A stretch of DNA of 64,000 nt from Bifidobacterium reuteri DSM 23975 (GCF_000741695.1 NZ_JGZK01000001.1:329207-393206); one strand, 5' to 3'. Shown: positions 9,612 through 18,540, counted from the stretch's first letter. Numbers and translations: made by a program. Notes: generated by a model from the sequence alone, not told the origin.

Positions 9612-12341
9612 TTGGCAGAAGCAAAAAAGGTCGAAGCCACCAAGCCGACCCCGGAAGAGAAGCAGGCCGCAGCTGAGGCCGAGGTCAATGCGCTGGTCGA
9701 GAAGGCGCAGAAGGCGTTGATCGCATTCGAGGATCTGGATCAGAAGCAGGTTGACCGCATCGTTGCCAAGGCATCCATCGCCGCCCTGAACAAGCATCTG
9801 GTGCTCGCCAAGATGGCCGTTGACGAGACCGGACGTGGCCTCGTGGAAGACAAGGCCACGAAGAACATCTTCGCGTGCGAGCACGTGACGAACTACCTGG
9901 CCGGTCAGAAGACCGTGGGCATCATCCGCGAGGACGATGTGATGGGTATCGACGAAGTGGCTGAGCCGGTGGGCGTGGTCGCTGGTGTGACCCCGGTCAC
10001 CAACCCGACGTCCACCGCCATCTTCAAGTCCCTGATCGCTCTGAAGACCCGTTGCCCGATCGTCTTCGGCTTCCACCCGGGCGCGCAGAAGTGCTCCGTC
10101 GAGGCCGCGCGCATCGTGCGTGACGCCGCGATCGAGGCCGGCGCTCCGGCCAACTGCATCCAGTGGATCGAACACCCGTCCATCGAGGCCACCGGCGCTT
10201 TGATGAAGCACCCCGGCGTTGCCACGATCCTGGCGACCGGCGGTCCGGGTATGGTCAAGGCCGCGTACTCCTCCGGCAAGCCCGCCCTCGGCGTGGGCGC
10301 CGGCAACGCCCCGGCCTATGTGGATTCCGATGTGGACATCGTGCGCGCCGCCAACGACCTGGTGCTGTCCAAGCACTTCGACTACGGCATGATCTGCGCC
10401 ACCGAGCAGGCGATCATCGCCCACAAGGACGTGTATGATGCGCTGGTCAAGGAGCTCAAGACCCGCAAGGCCTACTTCGTGAACGCAGACGAGAAGGCCA
10501 AGCTCGAGCAGTACATGTTCGGCTGTACCGCCGGTTCCGGCCAGACCCCGAAGCTCAACTCCGTGGTTCCGGGCAAGTCCCCGCAGTTCATCGCCAAGGC
10601 CGCCGGCTTCGAGATTCCGGCCGACGCCACCATCCTCGCTGCCGAATGCAAGGAGGTTTCCGACAACGAGCCGCTGACCCACGAGAAGCTCGCCCCGGTG
10701 CAGGCCGTCCTCAAGGCCGACAACAAGGAGCAGGCTTTCGAGATGTGCGAGCAGATGCTCAAGCTGGGCGCAGGCCACACTGCCGCCATCCACACCAACA
10801 ACCAGGAGCTTGTGCGTGAGTACGGCGTCCGCATGCACGCCTGCCGCATCATCTGGAACCAGCCGAGCTCCCTCGGCGGCATCGGCGATATCTACAACGC
10901 CATCGCCCCGTCGCTGACCTTGGGCTGTGGCTCCTACGGCGGCAACAGCGTTTCGGGCAACGTGCAGGCCGTGAACCTCGTCAACATCAAGCGCATCGCC
11001 CGGAGGAACAACAACATGCAGTGGTTCAAGATCCCGCCGAAGACCTACTTCGAGCCGAACGCCATCAAGTACCTGCGCGACATGTACGGCATCGAAAAGG
11101 CCGTCATCGTATGCGACAAGGTCATGGAGCAGCTCGGTGTGGTCGACAAGATCATCGACCAGCTGCGCGCCCGTGCCAACAACGTGACCTTCCGCATCAT
11201 CGATTACGTGGAGCCGGAGCCTTCCGTCGAGACCGTCGAGAAGGGCGCCGAGATGATGCGCGAGGAGTTCGAGCCCGACACCATCATCGCGGTCGGCGGC
11301 GGCTCGCCGATGGATGCCTCCAAGATCATGTGGCTGCTGTACGAGCACCCGGAGATCGCGTTCTCCGACGTGCGCGAGAAGTTCTTCGATATCCGCAAGC
11401 GCGCGTTCAAGATCCCGCCGCTGGGCAAGAAGGCCAAGCTGGTGTGCATCCCGACCTCCTCCGGCACCGGTTCCGAGGTCACGCCGTTCGCCGTGATCAC
11501 CGACCACAAGACCGGTTACAAGTACCCGATCACCGACTACGCACTGACCCCGTCCGTGGCCATCGTGGACCCGGTGCTGGCCCGCACCCAGCCGCGCAAG
11601 CTCGCCTCCGACGCCGGCTTCGATGCGCTGACTCACAGCTTCGAGGCATACGTGTCCGTGTACGCGAACGACTTCACCGACGGCATGGCACTGCACGCGG
11701 CCAAGCTCATCTGGGACAACCTGGCCGAGTCCGTCAACGGCGAGCCGGGTCTGGCCAAGACCGAGGCACAGGAGAAGATGCACAACGCGGCCACGATGGC
11801 CGGCATGGCGTTCGGCTCCGCGTTCCTCGGCATGTGCCACGGCATGGCCCACACCATCGGCGCGCTGTGCCACATCGCCCACGGCCGCACGAACTCCATC
11901 CTGCTGCCGTACGTGATCCGCTACAACGGCCAGATTCCGGAGGAACCAACCTCCTGGCCGAAGTACAGCAAGTACGTGGCTCCGGAGCGCTACCGCGACA
12001 TCGCCCGTAACCTCGGCATCGACACCGGCAAGACGCCGGCCGAGGCCGTCGAGAACCTGGCCAAGGCCGTTGAGGATTACCGCGACAACAAGCTCGGCAT
12101 GAACAAGAGCTTCAAGGATTGCGGTGTGGACGAGGACTACTTCTGGAGCGTCCTCGACCAGATCGGCATGCGCGCCTACGAGGACCAGTGCACCCCGGCC
12201 AACCCGCGCATCCCGCTGATCAACGACATGAAGGACATCGCCATCGCGGCCTACTACGGCGTCAGCCAGGCCGAAGGCCACCAGATTCGTGTCGACCGCG
12301 AGGGTGAGGCGGCCACCGAGGAAGCCTCTGAGCGCGTCTGA
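9612..12341 (+). CDS. adhE: Bifunctional acetaldehyde-CoA/alcohol dehydrogenase
   Basis: The 909-residue AdhE reduces acetyl-CoA to acetaldehyde and then ethanol, reoxidising NADH in the bifid shunt. The N-terminal aldehyde dehydrogenase half has its catalytic Cys in DYGMICATEQ near residue 261. The C-terminal iron-dependent alcohol dehydrogenase half has VGGGSPMDASK near 560, DALTHSFEAY near 671 and the metal-ligand region GMCHGMAHTIGALCHIAHG near 740. The start is taken as TTG at 9612: GGAGG lies 7 bp upstream and the resulting LAEAKKVEATKPTPEEK matches the known bifidobacterial N-terminus. The frame is open further upstream (ATG at 9555, GTG at 9453), but that region holds the operator palindromes. 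Confidence 0.95.
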   Translation: MAEAKKVEATKPTPEEKQAAAEAEVNALVEKAQKALIAFEDLDQKQVDRIVAKASIAALNKHLVLAKMAVDETGRGLVEDKATKNIFACEHVTNYLAGQKTVGIIREDDVMGIDEVAEPVGVVAGVTPVTNPTSTAIFKSLIALKTRCPIVFGFHPGAQKCSVEAARIVRDAAIEAGAPANCIQWIEHPSIEATGALMKHPGVATILATGGPGMVKAAYSSGKPALGVGAGNAPAYVDSDVDIVRAANDLVLSKHFDYGMICATEQAIIAHKDVYDALVKELKTRKAYFVNADEKAKLEQYMFGCTAGSGQTPKLNSVVPGKSPQFIAKAAGFEIPADATILAAECKEVSDNEPLTHEKLAPVQAVLKADNKEQAFEMCEQMLKLGAGHTAAIHTNNQELVREYGVRMHACRIIWNQPSSLGGIGDIYNAIAPSLTLGCGSYGGNSVSGNVQAVNLVNIKRIARRNNNMQWFKIPPKTYFEPNAIKYLRDMYGIEKAVIVCDKVMEQLGVVDKIIDQLRARANNVTFRIIDYVEPEPSVETVEKGAEMMREEFEPDTIIAVGGGSPMDASKIMWLLYEHPEIAFSDVREKFFDIRKRAFKIPPLGKKAKLVCIPTSSGTGSEVTPFAVITDHKTGYKYPITDYALTPSVAIVDPVLARTQPRKLASDAGFDALTHSFEAYVSVYANDFTDGMALHAAKLIWDNLAESVNGEPGLAKTEAQEKMHNAATMAGMAFGSAFLGMCHGMAHTIGALCHIAHGRTNSILLPYVIRYNGQIPEEPTSWPKYSKYVAPERYRDIARNLGIDTGKTPAEAVENLAKAVEDYRDNKLGMNKSFKDCGVDEDYFWSVLDQIGMRAYEDQCTPANPRIPLINDMKDIAIAAYYGVSQAEGHQIRVDREGEAATEEASERV

Positions 12342-12390
12342 GGACGGCGGCTCTGAGAGTCCGACTGAAAGTCTGATAAGCAAACACGAT

Positions 12391-12440
12391 AACGGCTGAG
12401 GGGAGCCGCGGCGATTGTTCCGCGGCTCCCCTCAGCCGTT
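12391..12440 (+). terminator. Long hairpin after adhE
   Basis: A perfect 21-bp stem (AACGGCTGAGGGGAGCCGCGG against its complement) surrounds an 8-nt loop, 50 bp past the adhE stop. No T-run follows on the plus strand. It sits between convergent genes and could end transcripts from both. Confidence 0.7.
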
Positions 12441-12449
12441 GTCGTTATG

Positions 12450-12594
12450 GGTCATCCCATGTTGCATCCCATGGTAGGGGTTATCCCATGGTATAGGGAT
12501 TTCCCCATGGTGTTGTAACGCAAAATGGCTTCATTCCGCCAATCCGCATTGTTGCATCCCTACATCGTGGGATAGTCCCTACATCGTGGGGCCA
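12450..12594. repeat. Cluster of short TCCCATGGTA and TCCCTACATCGTGGG repeats
   Basis: Four variants of CCCATG(GTA) lie between 12455 and 12511. TCCCTACATCGTGGG is repeated exactly at 12557-12571 and 12576-12590. No gene is seen. The cluster fills the space between the adhE hairpin and the stop of the next minus-strand gene. Confidence 0.6.
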
Positions 12595-13569
12595 TCAGAT
12601 ATGCGGGATATACATCAGCGTATTGCCGAGGATGCAGCCGAAAGCGATAATGCTGGCGAAGCACTCCGTGATGCCGACGATCATGGGTTTTATGGTTCGT
12701 GTGCGGGCGACCAATGGCAGCGCGATGGCGCGCGCGAGCAGAACCACCCCCATAATCACCAGATAGGGACTGCGATTCGCGGGGATAAGCCACCAAGCCA
12801 GCAGCGCGGCATGCCACAGCCAGGAGGCGACGACATACGAGTGTTTGCCGCGTTCCCGAATCATCGTCTTCACGAAGAGCACCGAGCCGAACTGGGTTGC
12901 GGCGAAACAGAGCGCGAGCACCAGCCCCGGCAGCGAGACCTGCGGAATACTGGGCGAATGCGCGGCATAGTGGAATGTGATCATCGACATCAGGCTGGCG
13001 GCAACCACCGCTGCCGCATTGGCCCAAAGCGACCGTTCGCGGCGAAACCATGCGCCGGCGAATGCCACAACCGCCAATACCACATACACGGGAGCCCATA
13101 CGAGCACATCGACGTGCGCGATCAGGAATGGTAACCCTACGGCGGCAAGCGCAATGCCGTAACCGAGTGCCGGAGGCAGATAGCGCGATGCGCAATGGGA
13201 TTTCAGCCAGCGTGCGGTCGTGAACTCCAAGCAGTAGCACAGAGCCCAACACGCCAGAACCCACCAGCCGGCTGCGGTCGCCGGGAAACCCGACTGGGCG
13301 GATGATCGTGCCACTGCCGCGGCTGTGCCGCATATCGCTCCGGCGAGCGCGGGAGCCAAGGCCATGACCCATGCGCCGGGCTGGTCGGGAATCCAATCGC
13401 GCAGTGTGGTGCGGCGTCGCCGTGAAGTGCGCTCGGCCTGCATGGCGGCACTGGAATGGGATTGGGAAGCACTGTCCGAACGCTGCAGGGGGGTATTGCG
13501 AACGGAAGCCACCGATGATTGCCTGACGACGTCGTTGGACTGCGGCTGTGGGGAGGAGTGCTCGCTCAT
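12595..13569 (-). CDS. YwiC-like integral membrane protein
   Basis: The 324-residue protein has a roughly 55-residue Ser/Gln/Arg-rich cytoplasmic N-terminus, then DWIPDQPGAWVMALAPALAG, which matches the W-P-x-Q-x-GAW-M signature of the YwiC-like family, followed by about nine hydrophobic segments to the C-terminus (ILGNTLMYIPHI). The family is membrane-bound and of unknown function; in several bacteria it lies near nitrate or anaerobic metabolism genes. Here it is convergent with adhE and monocistronic. The ATG at 13569 has no strong ribosome site in view; no better start is evident. Confidence 0.75.
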   Translation of the reverse strand: MSEHSSPQPQSNDVVRQSSVASVRNTPLQRSDSASQSHSSAAMQAERTSRRRRTTLRDWIPDQPGAWVMALAPALAGAICGTAAAVARSSAQSGFPATAAGWWVLACWALCYCLEFTTARWLKSHCASRYLPPALGYGIALAAVGLPFLIAHVDVLVWAPVYVVLAVVAFAGAWFRRERSLWANAAAVVAASLMSMITFHYAAHSPSIPQVSLPGLVLALCFAATQFGSVLFVKTMIRERGKHSYVVASWLWHAALLAWWLIPANRSPYLVIMGVVLLARAIALPLVARTRTIKPMIVGITECFASIIAFGCILGNTLMYIPHI

Positions 13570-13794
13570 ATATATAAAGGTATCAATTCAACCCCGGGCG
13601 CAACAGATTCGCCGGGTGCAACAGATTCGGTTTGCTGGAATTGCTAAATTGCTGGATTGCTGGATTGAGCGGGTTGATTGCCGGGTTACTGGGTAATCGG
13701 CGGGTTCATAGGGGTGGTCGACGGATACATACCATCATCGACTGTGCCTTGCGGATGTTGCAGCTCGCGGATGCTGTGGCTGTGCCGACCCTCA

Positions 13795-13850
13795 TTAGGC
13801 GGAATGGCTGGCGTGCCCGTTAGGCGGAATGGCTGGCGTGCCCGTTAGGC
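13795..13850. repeat. 25-bp tandem repeat duplicating the 3' end of the acetolactate decarboxylase gene
   Basis: The motif TTAGGCGGAATGGCTGGCGT begins at 13795 and again at 13820, and its first bases recur at 13845, where TTA is the reverse complement of the gene's stop codon. The period is exactly 25 bp. The third copy diverges once inside the coding sequence. Confidence 0.8.
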
Positions 13851-14750
13851 GGAATGATCCGCGTGCGTGTCACCTTCGGCGCTGGTGATCGCCTCGCCGA
13901 TATTATCTTGGCTGAAGTCGTGATTGCGGTAATTGGGGTCGTCCACAGGAAGATGCGTCACCAGCGTGTCGAACACCTGACTGTATATCTTCCCCCTGCC
14001 GAGTACCGCGTCAAGCACATGGCCGCCGAAGGTGTGGTCATCGGAGAGGAAATGCTCATGGAATCCGGCCACGGCGGCCCCGTGGAACATCATGGGGGAG
14101 AAGTAGCCCAGCATGGTGCCGGTCACATCATGTCTGAGGAAGATGGCCTGCCGGTCCGCCACCTCGAGCAGCGTAGGATACGGTGCCTGCTGTTTGATCA
14201 CGGCACGAGTCTTGACGAAGCTGAACGTCCCGTGCACAATCACAGAAAAGAACGTATTGGCTCGGCCGTTGGCCTCGACGATGCGGTCATTGAGCTCTTT
14301 GAGGCCGATGTCCTCGCGCTCGCACTGGTACTGGAATGCGGCACGATGAGAATTGGCGAACGGCATGGTGAAATCGTCCGGGACCCGTTCGGCCACGCCG
14401 GTCTGGCCTATCTTGTATGCGACACCATCGAGGATGATGAGTTCGCCGTCCAGTCCTTCGCCGGTGCCGATGCCGGTGTCGCCGTGCTCGAGCAGTTCGC
14501 CAATGGTGGTGGTGCCCTCCAGCAGGCCGGGTACGAGCAACGCGAGTGTGCCGTGCTGATACAGCACGTTTGCGCCGTGATCGGTGATAGGGCGGATGTT
14601 CTTGGCCAGTGATTGTGTCACAGCACCCACGATAATTGGCCGTGTCCTGACCCACAATCCTTGTCCCGAGATCCCTGCTGTGACATCCGCCACGTCGCTT
14701 CGTTCCCGCTCGCCCTGTTTCCGTTGTGTTTTCGTATTGTCTCCGTCCAC
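13845..14750 (-). CDS. budA: Alpha-acetolactate decarboxylase
   Basis: The enzyme decarboxylates alpha-acetolactate to acetoin. The core begins VLYQHGTLALLVPGLLEGTT near residue 62. It carries GDTGIGTGEGLDGELIILDG, HGTFSFVKTRAV and the zinc-site stretch FHEHFLSDDHTFGGH near residues 229-243, all typical of the family. At 301 residues it is about 60 longer than usual because of a polar N-terminal extension (MDGDNTKTQRKQGERERSD) that is not a signal peptide. The GTG start at 14750 has AGGTGAGG just upstream; a start nearer residue 50 cannot be excluded. The 3' end is tandemly duplicated downstream. No acetolactate synthase gene is near. Confidence 0.88.
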   Translation of the reverse strand: MDGDNTKTQRKQGERERSDVADVTAGISGQGLWVRTRPIIVGAVTQSLAKNIRPITDHGANVLYQHGTLALLVPGLLEGTTTIGELLEHGDTGIGTGEGLDGELIILDGVAYKIGQTGVAERVPDDFTMPFANSHRAAFQYQCEREDIGLKELNDRIVEANGRANTFFSVIVHGTFSFVKTRAVIKQQAPYPTLLEVADRQAIFLRHDVTGTMLGYFSPMMFHGAAVAGFHEHFLSDDHTFGGHVLDAVLGRGKIYSQVFDTLVTHLPVDDPNYRNHDFSQDNIGEAITSAEGDTHADHSA

Positions 14751-14803
14751 GTGGCCTCACCTGCGTAGATTGCACCTGCGTAACCTTCGCCTGTACAGTC
14801 GCT

Positions 14804-14835
14804 GTGTTGCCTCACCTGCGTAGGCGAGGCAACAC
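14804..14835. repeat. Hairpin and CCTCACCTGCGTAG direct repeats upstream of budA
   Basis: GTGTTGCCTC and GAGGCAACAC form a perfect 10-bp stem around 12 nt. CCTCACCTGCGTAG occurs at about 14755 and again at 14810, with a further CACCTGCGTA at about 14773. These lie between the divergent starts of budA and the AbiEi-like gene. Confidence 0.55.
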
Positions 14836-14905
14836 AAGCCTTGTCTACATAGACCCGCGTCACCCTCGCCGTGTTCCAGTCATACTGCGTCGCTTTCGCA
14901 CACGA

Positions 14906-14955
14906 ATGTGGATAACTCGGCAAGCTGGAACCACATAGGTCGGTTCGGCTGGACA
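14906..14955 (+). promoter_or_regulatory. Conserved upstream element, copy B
   Basis: ATGTGGATAACTCGG, then AAGCTGGAACCACAT, then CGGTTCGGCTGGACA: the same block as on the minus strand at 7741-7800. It lies about 30 bp before the ATG of the next gene. It cannot be coding, because the shared sequence is upstream of unrelated genes in different frames. Confidence 0.7.
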
Positions 14956-14985
14956 GCCATATCCGTCATTGCTTAGCGTCGGTGT

Positions 14986-15939
14986 ATGAGACGGAACAAG
15001 GATCTGGATCGGCGCCTGGATGAAGCGCAACGGCAGCGACTATGCGTATGGGGTGAATCGGATACATCGCGACGAGTGCTTCTTCGCCGCGCCAAACTCG
15101 GCGATCTGCTATGCGCCTATCCGGGTTTGTATGCGCGACCAGATTATTGGGCCCAATTGGACGCTCGAAACAGGTATCTTCATGTGGTGCGCTCGTTGGC
15201 GAGATTGCATCCGCAATGGATTTTCTGTGGGATGACCGCCGCTGCCGTGTACGGCATCAATACGGCGACACGGCATATGGATTTGATTCATATTCGCACC
15301 ATTGATAATCGTCATGTTCATGATTACGGCAAAGTGCGTCATCATCACATACGTGATGACCGGTTTGAGATGGTCGACGGCGTTCGTGTCACCCCTCTGC
15401 CTCGGACAGTGTTCGATTGCGCGCGAAAGCAGTCGTTCCCCGATGCGCTCGCAGTTATTGAAGCCGTGCTGCGTGAACGGGTCATGAGCAAGGATGAACT
15501 CGAGCGGTGCTTCGAGTCCTTGCCGGGGTGGAACAAGGACGTGGCACTACGTGCGTTGGCACCGGCAACGGGCGATACAGAGAATGGTGGCGAGGCCTAT
15601 GCGCTGGGTGTCATGTTGGAGGAACGATTCGCGATGCCGTTGCTGCAGGAACCAATCGTCGATCCATATAATGCGTGCACTGTCTATCGTGTCGATTTTG
15701 CTTGGCGCGACGAGCATGGCGGACTCATTGTGGCTGAGCTCGATGGACGTGTGAAATATAAGGACCGGTCGATGTTCCGCAACGGGAATCTATCGGAAAC
15801 GATTATTGCGGAGAAGGAACGTGAGGAACGTATCCGACTTGTGGTGAAAGGAATGGTGCGCTTTTCGTTCCGGGAAGCTCTGGAAAGGGCGCAACTGGTG
15901 CGAAAGTTGGAGTCGATTGGCGTGCCACGCAGTATGTGA
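14986..15939 (+). CDS. AbiEi-like / DUF559-type nuclease-fold protein (hypothetical)
   Basis: The 317-residue protein resembles the actinobacterial group annotated as type IV toxin-antitoxin AbiEi antitoxin or endonuclease-domain proteins. The N-terminal half has a basic helix region and CGMTAAAVYGI, as in AbiEi-like domains, then VRVTPLPRTVFDCARKQS. From residue 234, YRVDFAW, IVAELDGRVKY and AEKEREERIRL match a PD-(D/E)XK-like DUF559 core with D, E and D but with an altered final lysine region. No AbiEii toxin lies next to it, so a classical AbiE pair is not present. No clear ribosome site precedes the ATG. It shares an upstream element with the DUF559 gene at 62371. Confidence 0.65.
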   Translation: MRRNKDLDRRLDEAQRQRLCVWGESDTSRRVLLRRAKLGDLLCAYPGLYARPDYWAQLDARNRYLHVVRSLARLHPQWIFCGMTAAAVYGINTATRHMDLIHIRTIDNRHVHDYGKVRHHHIRDDRFEMVDGVRVTPLPRTVFDCARKQSFPDALAVIEAVLRERVMSKDELERCFESLPGWNKDVALRALAPATGDTENGGEAYALGVMLEERFAMPLLQEPIVDPYNACTVYRVDFAWRDEHGGLIVAELDGRVKYKDRSMFRNGNLSETIIAEKEREERIRLVVKGMVRFSFREALERAQLVRKLESIGVPRSM

Positions 15940-16740
15940 GCGGGTTTGTGTAGGTGTGCCGTGCCGTGAGAGAGATTGATGAGCGGTCGGCAATTGTGCG
16001 GTGGAGGACGGGCGGATGGACTGCACGGCTGTCGGATTGCAGTTGGGACGTAGGACTGATGCAGCTGTGGGGAGGGGCTTGCCGGGCCCATCATGGCTTT
16101 TGGGTTACTGTACTGGACATGGCTGTCGCATTGTCGGATTGTTGGCTTGGCGGACATGTGGCAATTGGTCGGTTCAGCCCGGCTTCAGGTCTTGCCATGT
16201 AGATGGTCATAGGGCTTTGTTGAGCTGAGGACAGGCTGTTGGCATGGAGGAACGGCCTGGTCGTCGGGCTGATCAGAGAGTTCTGGACATATTGCGACAT
16301 TTGTAATCGGCACCAACCGGCTTCGTCGGTGCTCCAATCCCATTCTGGGCATATACCCACTAGATATTCTGGGCATGACCGTGTCATTAAGCAGATTCTG
16401 GGCATATAACTACCATCTGGCGGCAAAATCAAGGTCTACAAGATACGTATATGCCCAGAACATGGTATGGGACCTTTCTTGTAGTACGTATATGCCCAGA
16501 ACGTCGGTGTGTGGGCGGGATTGATAATTCGTTTGATGGGCGTTGCAGAAGCACGGTGGGGTGAAGAGGTTGATGGGTGGTGTGGCTGAAGAACGGTGAG
16601 GTGCAAGGGGATTCGAGGCCAGATGATGGTCAGGAATCCAAGGGCGACACGCCGGAATACATGAGTTCGCAATTAGTCCTACCTCGGTGCTTAGATAAAC
16701 AAGTTGCCTGATTTGGGCTCGCAAATTGGAATTAAAAAAG
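15940..16740. other. Gene-free region with an orphan repeat array
   Basis: About 800 bp between the AbiEi-like gene and the S10 leader contain no convincing gene on either strand; the open frames have no ribosome sites and unnatural composition. Its main content is the repeat array described at 16280-16502. Confidence 0.6.
16280..16502. repeat. Array of five TTCTGGGCATAT repeats in both orientations
   Basis: ATTCTGGGCATATAC at 16342-16356, ATTCTGGGCATG at 16366-16377 and ATTCTGGGCATATAAC at 16395-16410 read on the plus strand. GTATATGCCCAGAAC at 16447-16461 and again at 16488-16502 are inverted copies. A degenerate copy, GTTCTGGACATAT, is at 16280. The last two share an 18-bp identity (TACGTATATGCCCAGAAC) and lie 41 bp apart. 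Confidence 0.75.
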
Positions 16741-16902
16741 CGAGCGCGGACTGGAGAGCACTTTCGGGTGAAACCCAGAAGCCGCGCACTGATGTCGGAT
16801 GACCGCCAGAGGACGTATGTCCAAGGGAGGCCATGCGCGCCGGTGCCCTAATGAAGCAGGTTGGTAAACACTACAACGAATCGCTAGAAAGGGCGGACGG
16901 CA
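16741..16902 (+). promoter_or_regulatory. Structured 5' leader of the S10 operon
   Basis: Before rpsJ, GCGCGG (16744) can pair with CCGCGC (16782), enclosing CTGG/CCAG and GGGT-GAA-ACCC, so a nested hairpin of about 44 nt forms. Ribosomal leaders of this kind often serve autoregulation by a ribosomal protein (L4 in E. coli); whether that holds here is inference. A GAAAGGGCGG ribosome site ends the leader. Confidence 0.35.
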
Positions 16903-17211
16903 ATGGCGGGACAGAAAATCCGCATCAGGCTTAAGTCCTATGACCATGAGGTCATCGACCAATCGGCGAAGAAAATCGTCGAAACGGTGACGAACGCGGG
17001 CGCAACGGTTGTTGGCCCGGTTCCGCTGCCGACTGAGAAGAACGTGTTTGTCGTTATTCGTTCTCCTCACAAGTACAAGGATTCTCGCGAGCACTTCGAG
17101 ATGCGCACTCACAAGCGCCTCATCGACATCGTGGACCCGACCCCCAAGGCCGTGGATTCCCTGATGCACATCGATCTGCCTGCAGACGTCAACATCGAGA
17201 TCAAGCTGTAA
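16903..17211 (+). CDS. rpsJ: 30S ribosomal protein S10
   Basis: S10 (102 residues) is a head protein of the small subunit and also the NusE partner in antitermination. Hallmarks are [16 protein letters not shown] at the N-terminus, [20 protein letters not shown] in the middle and [13 protein letters not shown] toward the end. It is the first gene of the S10 operon, preceded by a structured leader; rplC follows after 16 bp. Confidence 0.98.
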   Translation: MAGQKIRIRLKSYDHEVIDQSAKKIVETVTNAGATVVGPVPLPTEKNVFVVIRSPHKYKDSREHFEMRTHKRLIDIVDPTPKAVDSLMHIDLPADVNIEIKL

Positions 17212-17227
17212 GGGAGGAGGAAGCATT

Positions 17228-17869
17228 ATGTCTAATCGCAAGGCTCTGCTGGGCAAGAAGCTCGGCATGTCTCAGGTCTGGGACGAGAATGGCTTCTTCG
17301 TGCCCGTCACTCTCGTCGACGTGTCCACCAACGTGGTGACCGCCGTCAAGACCGAGGAGACCGACGGCTACAAGGCCGTTCAGCTCGGTTACGGTGCCAT
17401 CGACCCGACCAAGGTGACCAAGCCGCTGGCAGGTCACTTCGCCAAGGCCGGTGTCACCCCGCGTCGTCACCTCGTTGAGGTGCGCACCGACGACGTCGAC
17501 CAGTTCGAGGCCGGTCAGGAACTGACCGCCGAGCTGTTCGCCGAAGGTGCTGAAGTCGACGTGACCGGTACCACCAAGGGTAAGGGCTTCGCCGGCACCA
17601 TCAAGCGCTGGGGCTTCAAGTCCTACCGTCGTTCCCACGGCTCTCACAAGAACGAGCGCCGTCCTGGCTCCGTGGGCGCATGCGCTACCCCGGGCCGTAT
17701 CCTCAAGGGCAAGCGTATGGCTGGTCGTATGGGTCATGTGACCTCCACCACCCAGAACTTGACCGTCATCTCCTCCGATGTCGAGAACGGCATCCTCGCC
17801 ATCAAGGGCGCCATCCCGGGCCCCAAGGGCGGCATCGTTCTCGTCCGTTCGGCTGTGAAGGGAGCCTGA
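17228..17869 (+). CDS. rplC: 50S ribosomal protein L3
   Basis: L3 (213 residues) is an early-assembly protein near the peptidyl-transferase centre. It begins [17 protein letters not shown] and contains the signature [12 protein letters not shown] followed by [20 protein letters not shown] near residues 120-155, including the loop that reaches into the 23S core. An AGGGAGGAAG ribosome site precedes the ATG. It is the second gene of the S10 operon. Confidence 0.98.
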   Translation: MSNRKALLGKKLGMSQVWDENGFFVPVTLVDVSTNVVTAVKTEETDGYKAVQLGYGAIDPTKVTKPLAGHFAKAGVTPRRHLVEVRTDDVDQFEAGQELTAELFAEGAEVDVTGTTKGKGFAGTIKRWGFKSYRRSHGSHKNERRPGSVGACATPGRILKGKRMAGRMGHVTSTTQNLTVISSDVENGILAIKGAIPGPKGGIVLVRSAVKGA

Positions 17870-17875
17870 TAAACC

Positions 17876-18535
17876 ATGGCAAACGTTACTCTGAACGTCA
17901 CTGACGCCAAGGGCCAGGCTGCTGGTACCGTTGAGGCCCCTGCTGAGATCTTCGGCGTTTCCGCCGAGGACGTGCAGGCTCACGTCCCGCTGATTCACCA
18001 GGTCGTCATTGCTCAGCTCGCTGCTGCCCGTCAGGGCACCCACGCCACCAAGACCCGTGGCATGGTTTCCGGCGGCGGCAAGAAGCCGTGGAAGCAGAAG
18101 GGCACCGGTCGTGCTCGTCAGGGCTCCATCCGCGCTCCTCAGTGGTACCACGGTGGCACTGTGTTCGGTCCTCAGCCGCGTGATTACTCGCAGCGCACCC
18201 CGAAGAAGATGAAGGCCGCAGCCCTGCGCTACGTGCTTTCCGATCGCGCCAACGCCGGTCGTATCGCCGTTGTGGACTTCGGCATCACCGATACCCCGTC
18301 CACCAAGGCCGCCGTCGCCGCGCTGAGCCCGATCACCGCCGACAAGTTCACCACGGTCGTCTTCACTCGCGACAACATCAACGAGTGGCTGTCCGTGCGT
18401 AACATCCCGACCGTTCACCCGATTTTCGTCGATCAGCTCAACACGTATGACGTGGTCACCGCGCAGTACGTGGTCTTCACCAAGGAAGCCTTCGAGGCTT
18501 TCGTGGCTGCCAAGACTGAGCCGAAGGAGGCCTGA
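17876..18535 (+). CDS. rplD: 50S ribosomal protein L4
   Basis: L4 (219 residues) lines the polypeptide exit tunnel; in E. coli it represses its own operon. The tunnel-loop stretch [19 protein letters not shown] lies near residues 66-84, with the family motif [13 protein letters not shown] after it. It starts 6 bp after the rplC stop, with GGGAGCC overlapping the rplC end as ribosome site. Confidence 0.98.
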   Translation: MANVTLNVTDAKGQAAGTVEAPAEIFGVSAEDVQAHVPLIHQVVIAQLAAARQGTHATKTRGMVSGGGKKPWKQKGTGRARQGSIRAPQWYHGGTVFGPQPRDYSQRTPKKMKAAALRYVLSDRANAGRIAVVDFGITDTPSTKAAVAALSPITADKFTTVVFTRDNINEWLSVRNIPTVHPIFVDQLNTYDVVTAQYVVFTKEAFEAFVAAKTEPKEA

Positions 18536-18540
18536 TTCCG

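Noticed and set aside
9414..12383. 989-codon open frame on the minus strand
   Set aside because: It is the antisense shadow of adhE: GC-rich third positions keep the opposite frame open, the translation is His/Val/Leu-rich without domains, and it has no ribosome site.
14986..15939. Classical AbiE toxin-antitoxin operon
   Set aside because: No AbiEii nucleotidyltransferase gene lies next to the AbiEi-like gene.
16410..16724. 104-codon minus-strand frame across the repeat array
   Set aside because: It has no ribosome site, its sequence is dictated by the repeats, and it looks unlike a protein.
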